Made by a program: the position numbers and the translations under genes
From: an uncultured Anaeromyxobacter sp.
GTDB lineage: Bacteria; Myxococcota; Myxococcia; Myxococcales; Anaeromyxobacteraceae
DNA length: 34,883 nt
NCBI GenBank assembly: GCA_903874275.1
Contig: CAIQRS010000113.1
Span: 1-34,883 of the forward strand
Reading direction: 5' to 3'
Shown here: piece after piece, positions 1-7,580 of the stretch
Layout of the letters: each line of letters opens with the position of its first letter
How positions within the stretch are numbered: the stretch's first letter is position 1
Notes under the pieces: model-generated
The model's database searches: none
Told to the model about the DNA's origin: nothing
Seen by the model: only the letters and a program-made list of their open reading frames with translations

Positions 1-2
1 AG

Positions 3-1307
3 CTATCGTTCAGCAGCCGAGCCGCCCACCGCGCCTGGATCGAGACCCAGTGCCGCCTCCCTCTCGGCTTCCGCGTCGGCACGGCGCGCCTCGAGTTCAC
101 GCCGGTGGAGGCGCCCAGGCCGGGGAAGATGAACCTGGCCATCATCGCCGTGGACATCCCCACGCCTTCCTTCGCCGCGAAGTTCACCCGCAACGCCTTC
201 CCGGGAGCGCCGGTGATCGTGGGGCGGGATCGCCTCTCCGGTCCGCGCCTGGCCGCCTGGGTGGTGAACAACAAGGTCTCGAACGTCTGTGCCCCCGGGG
301 GCGTGGAGGCCGCCGAGGAGGTTGCAGCCGCGGCTGCGCGCCTGCTCGGGGTGGCGGAGCGGGAGGTCTTCCCCAGCTCCACCGGCGTCATCGGCTGGAG
401 ACTCCCGGTGAAGCCCATGATCGAGGCCCTCCCCGGCGCGGTGGCCGCGCTCCAGGCGGAGAGCGTGATGCCCGCCGCCGAGGCCATCCTCACCACCGAC
501 CTCTACCCCAAGGTGCGCCGCGCCGCGGTGGGGGAGGGGAGCATCGTGGGCATCGCCAAGGGGGCCGGGATGATCGAGCCCGACCTGGCCACCATGCTGG
601 TCTACCTCCTCACCGACCTCTCGGTGCCGCGCGAGGAGCTGCGCGCCGCCCTCGACGAGGCGGTGGAGGGGAGCTTCCAGTGCATCACCGTGGACTCGGA
701 CACCAGCACCTCCGACACCGTGGCGCTGGTCTCCTCGATGCGCCGCCCCCGCCCCGACCCGCGCGCCTTCCGCGAGGCGCTCCGCCGGGTGGCCCGCGAC
801 CTCGCCGAGGACGTGGTCCGCAACGGCGAGGGGGTGCACCACGTCCTGCACGTGGTGGTCCGCGGCGCCCCGGACGCACGGATTGCCCGCGAGATCGGCA
901 AGTCGGTGGTCAACTCGCCGCTGGTGCAGTGCGCGGTGAACGGCAACGACCCCAACGTGGGACGGCTGCTGGCCGCCATCGGCAAGCAGGCGGGGCGCTC
1001 CGGGCTCCCGCTCGACCCCACCGCGGTGGTGCTGCGGCTGGGCGGCGAGACCATCTTCGAGAGGGGAGCCATGCGGCTCGATCCGCAGACGGAACGGCGG
1101 CTTCACCTCCACATGAAGGACGCGGAGCTCTACGCCTCGGTCCCGCCCCCCGACGGCCTCAGCTTCCGGCCGCCCGTGGACTACCCGCCCCACGAGCGGT
1201 CGGTGGAGATCGAGATCGATCTGGGGCTGGGGACCGCGTCGGCCGAGGTGCTCGGCGCCGACCGGAGCCACGAGTACGTGACCGAGAACGCCGACTACCG
1301 GAGCTGA
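3..1307 (+). CDS. argJ: ArgJ-family glutamate/ornithine N-acetyltransferase, 5' end cut by window
   Basis: ArgJ enzymes move an acetyl group from N-acetylornithine to glutamate in the cyclic arginine pathway; the precursor cleaves itself before a conserved threonine to give two chains. The frame is open from base 3 and homologous-looking sequence (LPLGFRVGTA, bases 60-86) lies upstream of the first GTG at 105, so the true start is probably outside the window. Visible family features are STGVIG (oxyanion-hole motif, about base 360), the self-cleavage motif ATML with its Thr codon at 591-593, the NGNDPNVGRLLAAIGK block near base 940, and a C-terminus ending in NADYRS, close to the usual NADYRT. 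The motif normally reading VVNSGNANAC is VVNNKVSNVC here, so this is a divergent member. It overlaps the following convergent gene by 13 bases. Family membership is firm; activity in arginine synthesis is inferred. Confidence 0.85.
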   Translation, partial: LSFSSRAAHRAWIETQCRLPLGFRVGTARLEFTPVEAPRPGKMNLAIIAVDIPTPSFAAKFTRNAFPGAPVIVGRDRLSGPRLAAWVVNNKVSNVCAPGGVEAAEEVAAAAARLLGVAEREVFPSSTGVIGWRLPVKPMIEALPGAVAALQAESVMPAAEAILTTDLYPKVRRAAVGEGSIVGIAKGAGMIEPDLATMLVYLLTDLSVPREELRAALDEAVEGSFQCITVDSDTSTSDTVALVSSMRRPRPDPRAFREALRRVARDLAEDVVRNGEGVHHVLHVVVRGAPDARIAREIGKSVVNSPLVQCAVNGNDPNVGRLLAAIGKQAGRSGLPLDPTAVVLRLGGETIFERGAMRLDPQTERRLHLHMKDAELYASVPPPDGLSFRPPVDYPPHERSVEIEIDLGLGTASAEVLGADRSHEYVTENADYRS

Positions 1308-2476
1308 TCGCCCGGCGGCTTCCCCGAGGGCACGCAGGACTTCCCGTCGAAGCACTGCCCGGACGGGCAATTGCAGACCTGGACCGGGTGGCTGCTCTCG
1401 AGGGAACATCCGCAGGCGCCCAGCAGGCAGGTGCTGGGGAAGTCGCCCACCAGCCCGCAGCAGCTGGCCGTGCCCACCGTTCCGCCGCTCCGCGTGCAGC
1501 GCTCGGCGGGGCTCATGAGGCCGTCCTGGCCGGGTGCGGGCTGGAACTCCAGGATGGCGCCGTCGGCCCGGGTGGCCAGGTGGAGCCTGCCGTCGCGCTC
1601 GAGCCAGGAGACGACGTGGCCGAGCTGCGCCAGGTAGCGGTCGGAGAGGGAGCCGGGCGGGCACATGGCGCGGGTCGTCGCCATCGGGCCGAAGGAGAGC
1701 GACCGTCCCTCGAGCTTGTAGGATCCGCTGCCCCGGTTGCAGTCGGCCCGGACCGAGGCGCGTCCGTCGCTGCCCAGCTCCAGCGTGTACTTGGAGGGGT
1801 GGTCGGGGACGAGGACGGTGTCGTCCATCATCTGGATCTTCACGAGGTGCCAGGTCCGGAGCCCGATGCTCGACGGGGTGGGCGGGAAGGCGGGGTCGCC
1901 GGTGGCGATCGTGGTGACCCCGGTCGCCGTGACGAGCGGTCCCTTCGGCCCGTCGTCGACCCGGTACTGGACGGTGCTCACCCGCGACGGGCAGCAGAGC
2001 GGGTCGCCCTTCGCGTAGCGGGAGAAGGCGACCGAGAGCGCCCCGGCGGTCCAGAGCTGCGGCACCTGGGCCGCACCGTCGGTGCGGGAGTCCATGGGGC
2101 GCGGCGCCACCGTCCCGGCGAAGCGCCCGCCCACGAAGACGAAGGCCTGGTAGCCGAGCGGGCGGCACATGCCGTCCAGGCCCGACCGGCCCAGCACCAC
2201 CTCGGTCTCCCCGAAGCGTTGCGAGGCGCCGAGGAGCTTCCACCCGGCGGCGGCCACGGCCCGGTCGGCGCTCGACACCGGGGCGCGGGTCTCCCCGGCG
2301 CATTGCTTGGCCAGGAAGGGGTCGGGGTCGAAGCGGGGCGCCTTGGGGATCTTCGCGACTGGCTTGTTCCACGCCGGGGGCGTGGGCATGTCGAGCCAGG
2401 TGGCGCTGGCAGCGGCGCCGCCCGCCCATGTCACTACAAGTGTAATGAGCGCCGCAAGCGCGGCCCGTCCCGGCAT
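1295..2476 (-). CDS. Exported LppP/LprE-like + META-domain protein with Cys-rich tail
   Basis: Predicted exported protein of 393 residues. The ATG at 2476 is chosen because GGGGGAGGAAG precedes it and a signal peptide follows (hydrophobic residues about 5-25, AAASA cleavage region, no lipobox cysteine). About residues 60-200 resemble LppP/LprE-type domains (GGRFAGT, MDSRTDG, DPLCCPS). About residues 220-320 look like a META/HslJ domain (ADCNRGSGSY, LSFGPMATTRAMCP). The last 60 residues hold ten cysteines in a compact pattern (ASCC, GACGC, CNCPSGQC) suggesting a disulfide-bonded knot. HslJ/META domains elsewhere are linked to heat and novobiocin tolerance, but no function can be assigned here. 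It is convergent with argJ and divergent from the PAP2 gene. The extension to 2803 is open but would run into that neighbour, so I reject it. Confidence 0.75.
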   Translation of the reverse strand: MPGRAALAALITLVVTWAGGAAASATWLDMPTPPAWNKPVAKIPKAPRFDPDPFLAKQCAGETRAPVSSADRAVAAAGWKLLGASQRFGETEVVLGRSGLDGMCRPLGYQAFVFVGGRFAGTVAPRPMDSRTDGAAQVPQLWTAGALSVAFSRYAKGDPLCCPSRVSTVQYRVDDGPKGPLVTATGVTTIATGDPAFPPTPSSIGLRTWHLVKIQMMDDTVLVPDHPSKYTLELGSDGRASVRADCNRGSGSYKLEGRSLSFGPMATTRAMCPPGSLSDRYLAQLGHVVSWLERDGRLHLATRADGAILEFQPAPGQDGLMSPAERCTRSGGTVGTASCCGLVGDFPSTCLLGACGCSLESSHPVQVCNCPSGQCFDGKSCVPSGKPPGDQLR

Positions 2477-2588
2477 CGACTTCCTCCCCCGGGTTGCCCC
2501 GGCCCGACGACGACTGTAGCCCCACGCGGGCGCGCCGGGAGAGCCCTCTGGGGGCGGTCCTGGAGTATCCTGGGGCCTTCGCCCGTCC

Positions 2589-3161
2589 GTGACCCCCGCC
2601 GACCTCCATCTCCCCGTCGAGGAGCGCATCTTCCGCGCCGTGAACGTGGACGCCGGCCCGTGGGCCGATGCGATCGCGCGGGCGCTCTCCAGTCCCGCCT
2701 TCGGGGCGTCGGTGGCCGTCCTGCTCGCCGCCGGGTTGCTCCTCCGACGGAAGGGGGAGCGCTTCACCTGGGTGCTGGCCCTCGCCGCCGCACTGGCCCT
2801 CACCGACGGGCTCGGCTCGCAGGTGATCCGCCCACTCCTCCCCCGGGCCAGGCCGGCCTACGCGCTGCCGGAGGGGACGGTCCGCTTCATCGCGCCGGCG
2901 GCCAACGTGGGGTCGATCCCCAGCCTCCACACGGCCAACTTCTTCGCCATGGCGGCGGTGGGGTCGGCGGGGCTCCCGGCCATCGGGCCGGCCCTCTACC
3001 TTCTCGCCGTCGCGGTGGCCTGGAGCCGGCTCTACGTCGGGGTCCACTGGCCCGGCGACGTCCTGCTCGGGGCGGCCTGGGGAACGCTGTGGGGCTGGGC
3101 GTCCATCACGGTCCTGCGGCGGGTGGTGGCGGCCCGATTGCGCGCGCGCGCCGGTCAGTGA
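2589..3161 (+). CDS. PAP2-family membrane phosphatase
   Basis: Integral membrane phosphatase of the PAP2 (type 2 phosphatidic acid phosphatase) superfamily, 190 residues. The three family motifs are present: RPLLPRARP (about residues 80-88, with Arg in place of the usual first Lys), SIPSLHT (PSGH variant with Leu, about 108-114) and SRLYVGVHWPGD (about 145-156) carrying the catalytic His and Asp. Several hydrophobic segments surround them. Such enzymes dephosphorylate lipid phosphates, for example undecaprenyl pyrophosphate, phosphatidylglycerol phosphate or lipid A; the substrate cannot be told from sequence. The start is the GTG at 2589; no strong Shine-Dalgarno sequence is seen, so a shift is possible. 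The 3' end overlaps the convergent DUF4395 gene by 7 bases. Confidence 0.88.
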   Translation: MTPADLHLPVEERIFRAVNVDAGPWADAIARALSSPAFGASVAVLLAAGLLLRRKGERFTWVLALAAALALTDGLGSQVIRPLLPRARPAYALPEGTVRFIAPAANVGSIPSLHTANFFAMAAVGSAGLPAIGPALYLLAVAVAWSRLYVGVHWPGDVLLGAAWGTLWGWASITVLRRVVAARLRARAGQ

Positions 3162-3859
3162 AGGCGCCGCTCGACGCTCCCGTTGGCGCGCACCGCCACG
3201 GCCATCGGGACCACGGCAACCCCGTACTTCCGCGCCAGGTCGGGGCGCTTCGAGACGTCCACCAGCACGGGCCGGTGGCCGGCATCGGCGAGGCGGGACG
3301 ACAGGTCCTGGCAGTCGGAGCAGAGCGGGTGGGTGAACTGGACGACCGCTTCCCGGCCCGGGGCGCAGCCCAGCTCGGCGAGGTCCACGTGGCCCGGGGT
3401 GGCCCCCCGGACGCCCCGCAGGAAGGCCCAGCCCCGGTAGAGGAGGCAGCCCGCGCAGAAGCCCGTGGCGGCCGCGAAGAGCGCCAGGGCGGCGACCAGC
3501 CCGGCCAGCGCGTTTCCCGCGCCGTGGAACCCGACGGCGTGCGCCAGCGTGGCCGCCCAGAGGACGGTGGCGCCCACCTGGTTGGCGAACTTCACCGGGC
3601 GCGCGTCCTCGACCGGCCCCTCGCCCAGCAGGGGCTGGAGGAGGCCGAAGTAGAGGCGGCAGGCCAGGCAGGCCCGCCGGCCGAAGCGGAGCGCCAGGGA
3701 GAGCTGGAGCGCGCCCAGGGCCGCGAGCGGCCAGACGCCCGGGGCGAGCGAGGCCAGCGCCAGGGTCCCGATGAAGAGCTGGTTCAGGCGGGGCGCGCGG
3801 GAGTCGATGACGCCGAGGTCGTTCCAGGGGTGGGCGGTCGGGGTGGGCGGGCGTGGCAT
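3155..3859 (-). CDS. DUF4395-type membrane protein fused to a thioredoxin-like domain
   Basis: 234-residue protein with about four hydrophobic helices (about residues 28-58, 95-110, 118-142) followed by a soluble thioredoxin-like domain from about 158. It carries three CxxC pairs: CLAC (64-67) and CAGC (135-138) at membrane-segment edges, and CSDC (180-183) in the thioredoxin active-site position after QFTHPL, plus a VVP turn (216-218) fitting the cis-proline loop. The architecture suggests thiol/disulfide exchange that relays electrons across the membrane or services an exported client, in the manner of DsbD or MauE-type proteins; this is inference. It is the last gene on the minus strand after uraA, separated by 71 bases containing a palindrome, so it may have its own control. 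Start ATG 3859 has only a weak GGA upstream, and that GGA lies inside the palindrome. Confidence 0.75.
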   Translation of the reverse strand: MPRPPTPTAHPWNDLGVIDSRAPRLNQLFIGTLALASLAPGVWPLAALGALQLSLALRFGRRACLACRLYFGLLQPLLGEGPVEDARPVKFANQVGATVLWAATLAHAVGFHGAGNALAGLVAALALFAAATGFCAGCLLYRGWAFLRGVRGATPGHVDLAELGCAPGREAVVQFTHPLCSDCQDLSSRLADAGHRPVLVDVSKRPDLARKYGVAVVPMAVAVRANGSVERRLH

Positions 3860-3862
3860 GTT

Positions 3863-3878
3863 GTCCGCTATAACGGAC
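3863..3878. promoter_or_regulatory. Inverted repeat over the DUF4395-gene ribosome binding site
   Basis: Perfect 5-bp arms gtccg (3863-3867) and cggac (3874-3878) flank the A/T-rich centre ctataa, an unusual island in this GC-rich DNA. On the minus strand it lies 4-19 bases before the ATG at 3859 and includes the only GGA that could act as a Shine-Dalgarno core. It could be an operator for a dimeric repressor (a short dyad with an AT centre is typical, for example, of Rrf2-type sites) or an RNA hairpin hiding the ribosome site. No regulator gene sits next to it. Confidence 0.4.
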
Positions 3879-3930
3879 GAGGCGCCGCGACGCAACCCGG
3901 ACGGTCCGCGGCGCGCCGCCGCCGCGAGCC

Positions 3931-5226
3931 CTACACGTCCGGCGCCGCCGCCACCTGCCCCTCCGGCGTGCCCTTCGCCGACGGCAGCACCAGGTTGAGC
4001 AGCACGCCGACGTAGGTGGCCAGCGACATCTCGCCGATCTCCACCGGGCCCAGGTGGACCTTGGCGCCGCCGATGCCGATGACCAGGATCACCGAGGCGA
4101 TGATCAGGTTGCGGGTCTGGGAGAAGTCCACCCTCGCGTCCACCAGCATGCGCACGCCGGCCGAGGCGATGATCCCGAAGAGCAGGATGCAGATGCCGCC
4201 CATGACCTGGGTGGGGATGCTGCGGATGATCGCGCCGATGGGCGGGAAGAAGGACATGGCGATGGCGATGACGGCGGCGCCACCGATGACCCAGACGCTG
4301 AAGACGCGGGTGATGGCCATCACGCCGATGTTCTCGCCGTAGGTGGTGTTGGGCGGGCCGCCCAGCAGGCCCGAGACCGCGGTGGCCACGCCGTCGCCGG
4401 CCAGCGACCGGTGGAGACCAGGGTCCTTCACCAGCTTCTTCCCGACCACGTTCTCGGTGACGATGAGGTGGCCGATGTGCTCGGTGATGACCACCAGCGA
4501 GATGGGGGCGAGGGTGAGGATGGCGCCCCACTGGAACCTGGGCAGCGTGAAGTGCGGGACGGCCACGGCCCTGGCGGCGGCCACGCCGGAGAGGTCCACC
4601 TGCCCGGCCAGGAACGCCACCAGGTAGCCGCCCACGATGCCGATGAGGATGGGGATGACTCCCAGGAAACCCTTGAGGAAGACGGCGGCCAGGATGGCGA
4701 TGGCCAGCGCCACCAGCGCGACCTGGAAGTACTCCGGGTGGTACTTGCCCGTGCCGCCCTGCATGGCCATGACGTTCACCGCCACGCCAGCCAGGCCCAG
4801 GCCGATGACCATGACCACCGGGCCGATGACGATGGGGGGAAGGAGCTTGTCCACCCAGCCGGTGCCGAACTTCCCGATGGCCGCCGCCACCACGATGTAG
4901 ATGAGACCGACGGTGACGCAGCCGCCCATGGCGATGGCGACCCGCTCGTCGGGTGCGATCTGGCCGGGCTTCACCGCCAGGATGCCGGAGAGGGCGGCGA
5001 TGAAGGCGAACGACGACCCCAGGTAGGCCGGGATGCGCCCCTTGGTGATGGCGATGTAGATGAGCGTGCCCACGCCGCTCGTGAAGAGGGTCACGGAGGT
5101 GTCGAGACCGACCAGGAAGGGGACGAGGACGGTGGCCCCGAACATGGCGAAGAGGTGCTGGAGCGAGAGGGGCAGGGCCTGGAGGAGCGGGAGCCGCTCG
5201 GTGATGCCCACGGTGCGAGGTGCCAA
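3931..5226 (-). CDS. uraA: Uracil permease, NCS2 family (UraA-type)
   Basis: 431-residue inner-membrane nucleobase:cation symporter of the NCS2 family, close to the length of E. coli UraA, with about 12-14 hydrophobic segments. The family signature NTTYGENIGVMAITR and the upstream VITEHIGHL carry the two glutamates that in UraA contact uracil and couple proton movement. The start is taken as TTG at 5226 because GGAGG ends four bases upstream and the protein then begins LAPRTVGITERLPL, as expected for the family; no better ATG exists. It follows the purine permease stop by 11 bases, the Shine-Dalgarno partly following the stop directly, so the two are clearly co-transcribed. Imports uracil, possibly also xanthine or other bases, for salvage. 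Confidence 0.9.
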   Translation of the reverse strand: MAPRTVGITERLPLLQALPLSLQHLFAMFGATVLVPFLVGLDTSVTLFTSGVGTLIYIAITKGRIPAYLGSSFAFIAALSGILAVKPGQIAPDERVAIAMGGCVTVGLIYIVVAAAIGKFGTGWVDKLLPPIVIGPVVMVIGLGLAGVAVNVMAMQGGTGKYHPEYFQVALVALAIAILAAVFLKGFLGVIPILIGIVGGYLVAFLAGQVDLSGVAAARAVAVPHFTLPRFQWGAILTLAPISLVVITEHIGHLIVTENVVGKKLVKDPGLHRSLAGDGVATAVSGLLGGPPNTTYGENIGVMAITRVFSVWVIGGAAVIAIAMSFFPPIGAIIRSIPTQVMGGICILLFGIIASAGVRMLVDARVDFSQTRNLIIASVILVIGIGGAKVHLGPVEIGEMSLATYVGVLLNLVLPSAKGTPEGQVAAAPDV

Positions 5227-5230
5227 GATT

Positions 5231-5235
5231 CCTCC
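5231..5235 (-). promoter_or_regulatory. Shine-Dalgarno GGAGG fixing the TTG start of uraA
   Basis: On the minus strand the sequence reads TGA CC GGAGG AATC TTG: the stop of the upstream permease, then a perfect GGAGG, a short 4-base spacer and TTG. This is the only strong ribosome site near the expected N-terminus and supports a rare TTG start, which would keep translation modest and coupled to the gene before it. Confidence 0.65.
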
Positions 5236-5237
5236 GG

Positions 5238-6626
5238 TCAGCTGACGACGAAGTAGACGACGAATCCGAGAGAGGTCAGGTACATGAGCGGGTGGATCTC
5301 GCGGCCCCGGCCGGCGAGGAGCTTGAGGAGCACGAGCGAGATGAAGCCCACGCCGATGCCGTTCGTGATGCTGTAGGTGAAGGGCATGACGGTGAGGACC
5401 AGGAAGGACGGGATGGCCTCGGTGAGGTCGGTCCAGGGCAGGCTGCCCACGTCCCGCATCATGAAGAAGCCCACCAGCACCAGCACCGCTCCGGTGGCCT
5501 GGGACGGAACCACGCCGGCCAGGGGAGAGATGAAGAGGCAGGCGGCGAAGAGCAGTCCCGTGACCACCGAGGTGAGCCCGGTCCGGCCGCCGGCGGCGGC
5601 CCCCGAGGCGCTCTCCACGTAGGTGGTGGCCGAGCTGCACCCGGCCGCGCCCCCGGCGGTCGCGGCCAGCGCGTCCACGAGCAGCACCGTGGTGGGGCGC
5701 GGGTAGTCGCCCCGGGCGTCGAGGTAGCGCGCCTCGGAGCCCACCGCCACCACCGTGCCCACCGTGTCGAAGAAGTCGGAGAGCATGAGGGAGAAGACGG
5801 TGAGCGCCGCCGCGCCGGCGCCGAGCGACCCCACGAAGGAGAACTCGAACCGGCCCAGCTGCGAGAAGTCGGGCGCGGCCACGATCGACCGGGGGATGGC
5901 CACGTCCCCGGGGCCGAAGCCGGAGGCGTCCCCGAAGGCGAGCCTGGCCAGGACCGCCGCCACGGTGGCGGTGAGGATGCCGATGAGGAGCGCCCCCTTC
6001 ACGTTCCGCATCACGAGCCAGGCCGTGAGGAGGAGGGTGAGGACGAAGAGCAGGACCGGGAAGCCCTCGAGATGTCCGGCACGCCCGAGCGTGACCGGGA
6101 CCGGGCCGCCGGGGCTGCGCGAGACGAAGCCCGCCTCGACGAAGCCGATGATGGTGAGGAAGAGCCCGATCCCGATGCCGAGCGCCCGCTTCATGCCGAG
6201 CGGCACGGCGTCGGACACGGCCCGCCGGAAGCCCGAGAGCACGAGCACCGTCACCGCCAGCCCCTCCGCCACCACCACGCCCATGGCCTGTGGCCAGGTG
6301 AGGTGCATGGTGGCCACCAGCTGGAATGCCACCACCGAGTTGAGACCCATCCCCGTCGCCAGCGCCAGCGGCAGGTTGGCCAGCAGCCCCATGGCGATGG
6401 TGGCGACGGCCGCCACCAGCGCCGTGGAGGTGAGGACTGCCGCGAAGGGCAGCCGGTCGCCGGCGATGTCGGCGACCTTGCCCAGGACGACCGGGTTGAC
6501 GAAGAGGATGTACGCCATCGTCATGAAGGTGGTCGCTCCCGCGATCACCTCCGTCTGCACGCTGGAACCGCGCTCCGAGATTCCGAAGAAACGGTCCAGC
6601 GCGCCCCCGAAGCGCCCTGGCGTCAT
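5238..6626 (-). CDS. Purine (hypoxanthine/guanine/adenine) permease, AzgA/GhxP type
   Basis: 462-residue polytopic transporter of the AzgA-like branch of NCS2 permeases. The N-terminus (FFGISERGSSVQTEVIAG, then ATTFMTMAYILFVNP) and the SATTYVESASG motif at about residues 338-348 are diagnostic; MLSDFFDTVGT in the middle carries family-typical acidic residues of the transport core. These proteins import hypoxanthine, guanine or adenine by proton symport. The order on the minus strand is porin, this gene, uraA, with gaps of 7 and 11 bases, so one transcript probably supplies outer-membrane passage plus purine and pyrimidine base uptake. Base preference (GhxP-like or AdeP-like) cannot be decided by eye. 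Confidence 0.92.
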   Translation of the reverse strand: MTPGRFGGALDRFFGISERGSSVQTEVIAGATTFMTMAYILFVNPVVLGKVADIAGDRLPFAAVLTSTALVAAVATIAMGLLANLPLALATGMGLNSVVAFQLVATMHLTWPQAMGVVVAEGLAVTVLVLSGFRRAVSDAVPLGMKRALGIGIGLFLTIIGFVEAGFVSRSPGGPVPVTLGRAGHLEGFPVLLFVLTLLLTAWLVMRNVKGALLIGILTATVAAVLARLAFGDASGFGPGDVAIPRSIVAAPDFSQLGRFEFSFVGSLGAGAAALTVFSLMLSDFFDTVGTVVAVGSEARYLDARGDYPRPTTVLLVDALAATAGGAAGCSSATTYVESASGAAAGGRTGLTSVVTGLLFAACLFISPLAGVVPSQATGAVLVLVGFFMMRDVGSLPWTDLTEAIPSFLVLTVMPFTYSITNGIGVGFISLVLLKLLAGRGREIHPLMYLTSLGFVVYFVVS

Positions 6627-6633
6627 GCCGCGA

Positions 6634-7491
6634 TCAGTGGATGTTCCACTGGACCATGACCTGCGGCGCCGACACGGTGTGGCGGGTGCCGCCGTCGAAC
6701 ACGTAGGAGTGGAGATACCACTCGAGGCCGGCGTAGAAGGTGTTGGCCTTCCCGCCGAAGGGGGCCAGCACGTCCACCATGAGCTCGGGCTGGAACATCA
6801 CGTCCACCCCGCCGGTCGAGTACTGGTACATGTCCATGAAGCCGGTGAAGAGGAACGGGAGCGGGCCGATCTGGAAGGGGACCGTCCAGTACGGGCTGAA
6901 CTGCCAGGTGTTGGTGTAGATGGAGACGCCCGGCCCAACGCCCGGGACGGCGAACCAGAGCTGGCTGTACCGGTAGTAGAAGGCCATGCCGACGTAGATG
7001 TTCCAGGGGAGGAACAGGTCCACGCTGGGGCCGACCAGGTAGGCCGAGAAGTTGCTGCCGACGTTGATCTCGCCGGCCACGCCCCAGTTGCCGATGAAGC
7101 CGAACACCGGGGGGGCCTTCGGGTCGATGAACTTGTTGATGAGGATGCGCGGGTGCCACTCGGCGTAGATCTTGGCGTTGCCGGCCGAAAGGCTGGTGTC
7201 GACCGGGTCGACGAAGTCGCCCTGGTACATGTCCACGAAGGCGAAGCTGTCGCCGTACTTGAACTGCGTGTAGTTGTTGAGCGTCAGCGTGAACATGCTC
7301 TGGGTCTTGGTGATGTACCCGAGTTGCCTGTCGGAGAAGCCGCCGCCCCAGAGCAGCTGCACGTTGGTGGTGGTGAAGAACGAATCCTCCTTGGGAGGCG
7401 GCGGCGCCTCGGCGCCGGCCGGCGCGGCCACGACCAGGGCGAGGAGGGCGGCGAGAAGCGGGAGCTTCCTGGCAAGGAACGACTGGCTCAT
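6634..7491 (-). CDS. Tsx-like nucleoside-specific outer-membrane channel
   Basis: 285 residues with a clear signal peptide (LPLLAALLALVVAAPAGAEA, cleavage near residue 28). The mature part starts with TTTNVQLLWGGGF and alternates polar and aromatic residues as expected for a beta-barrel, with repeated aromatic girdle pairs (FYYRYSQLWF, TFYAGLEWYLHSYV). NVQLLWG followed by TFTL-like and GDSFAFVDMYQGDF stretches match the Tsx family of nucleoside channels. The C-terminus is QWNIH rather than the usual terminal Phe or Tyr. As the first gene before two nucleobase permeases, a role in bringing nucleosides or bases through the outer membrane is well supported by context. No nucleosidase or phosphorylase is encoded nearby. 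Confidence 0.82.
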   Translation of the reverse strand: MSQSFLARKLPLLAALLALVVAAPAGAEAPPPPKEDSFFTTTNVQLLWGGGFSDRQLGYITKTQSMFTLTLNNYTQFKYGDSFAFVDMYQGDFVDPVDTSLSAGNAKIYAEWHPRILINKFIDPKAPPVFGFIGNWGVAGEINVGSNFSAYLVGPSVDLFLPWNIYVGMAFYYRYSQLWFAVPGVGPGVSIYTNTWQFSPYWTVPFQIGPLPFLFTGFMDMYQYSTGGVDVMFQPELMVDVLAPFGGKANTFYAGLEWYLHSYVFDGGTRHTVSAPQVMVQWNIH

Positions 7492-7580
7492 GGTGGCGTG
7501 ATCCCTCTGGTGGGTGAGAAGAAGCGCCGCAACCTAGAACGGCCGTCTGACGTTGTCATCCACGAAGGAGGGGCCCGATC

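Noticed and set aside
2566-2571. TATCCT as a -10 box for the PAP2 gene
   Set aside because: No matching -35 box at a suitable distance, so not listed as a promoter.
2477-2803. N-terminal extension of the LppP/LprE-META protein
   Set aside because: It overlaps the PAP2 gene and would bury the signal peptide; ATG 2476 has a good ribosome site.
3879-3913. GC-rich 7-bp stem (cgccgcg 3883-3889 / cgcggcg 3907-3913) after uraA
   Set aside because: Short arms, 17-base loop and no T-tract; expected by chance in this base composition.
50-4015. Very long plus-strand open frame of low-complexity Arg/Gly/Pro protein
   Set aside because: It runs antisense or out of frame across four well-supported genes; long spurious frames are normal in high-GC DNA.
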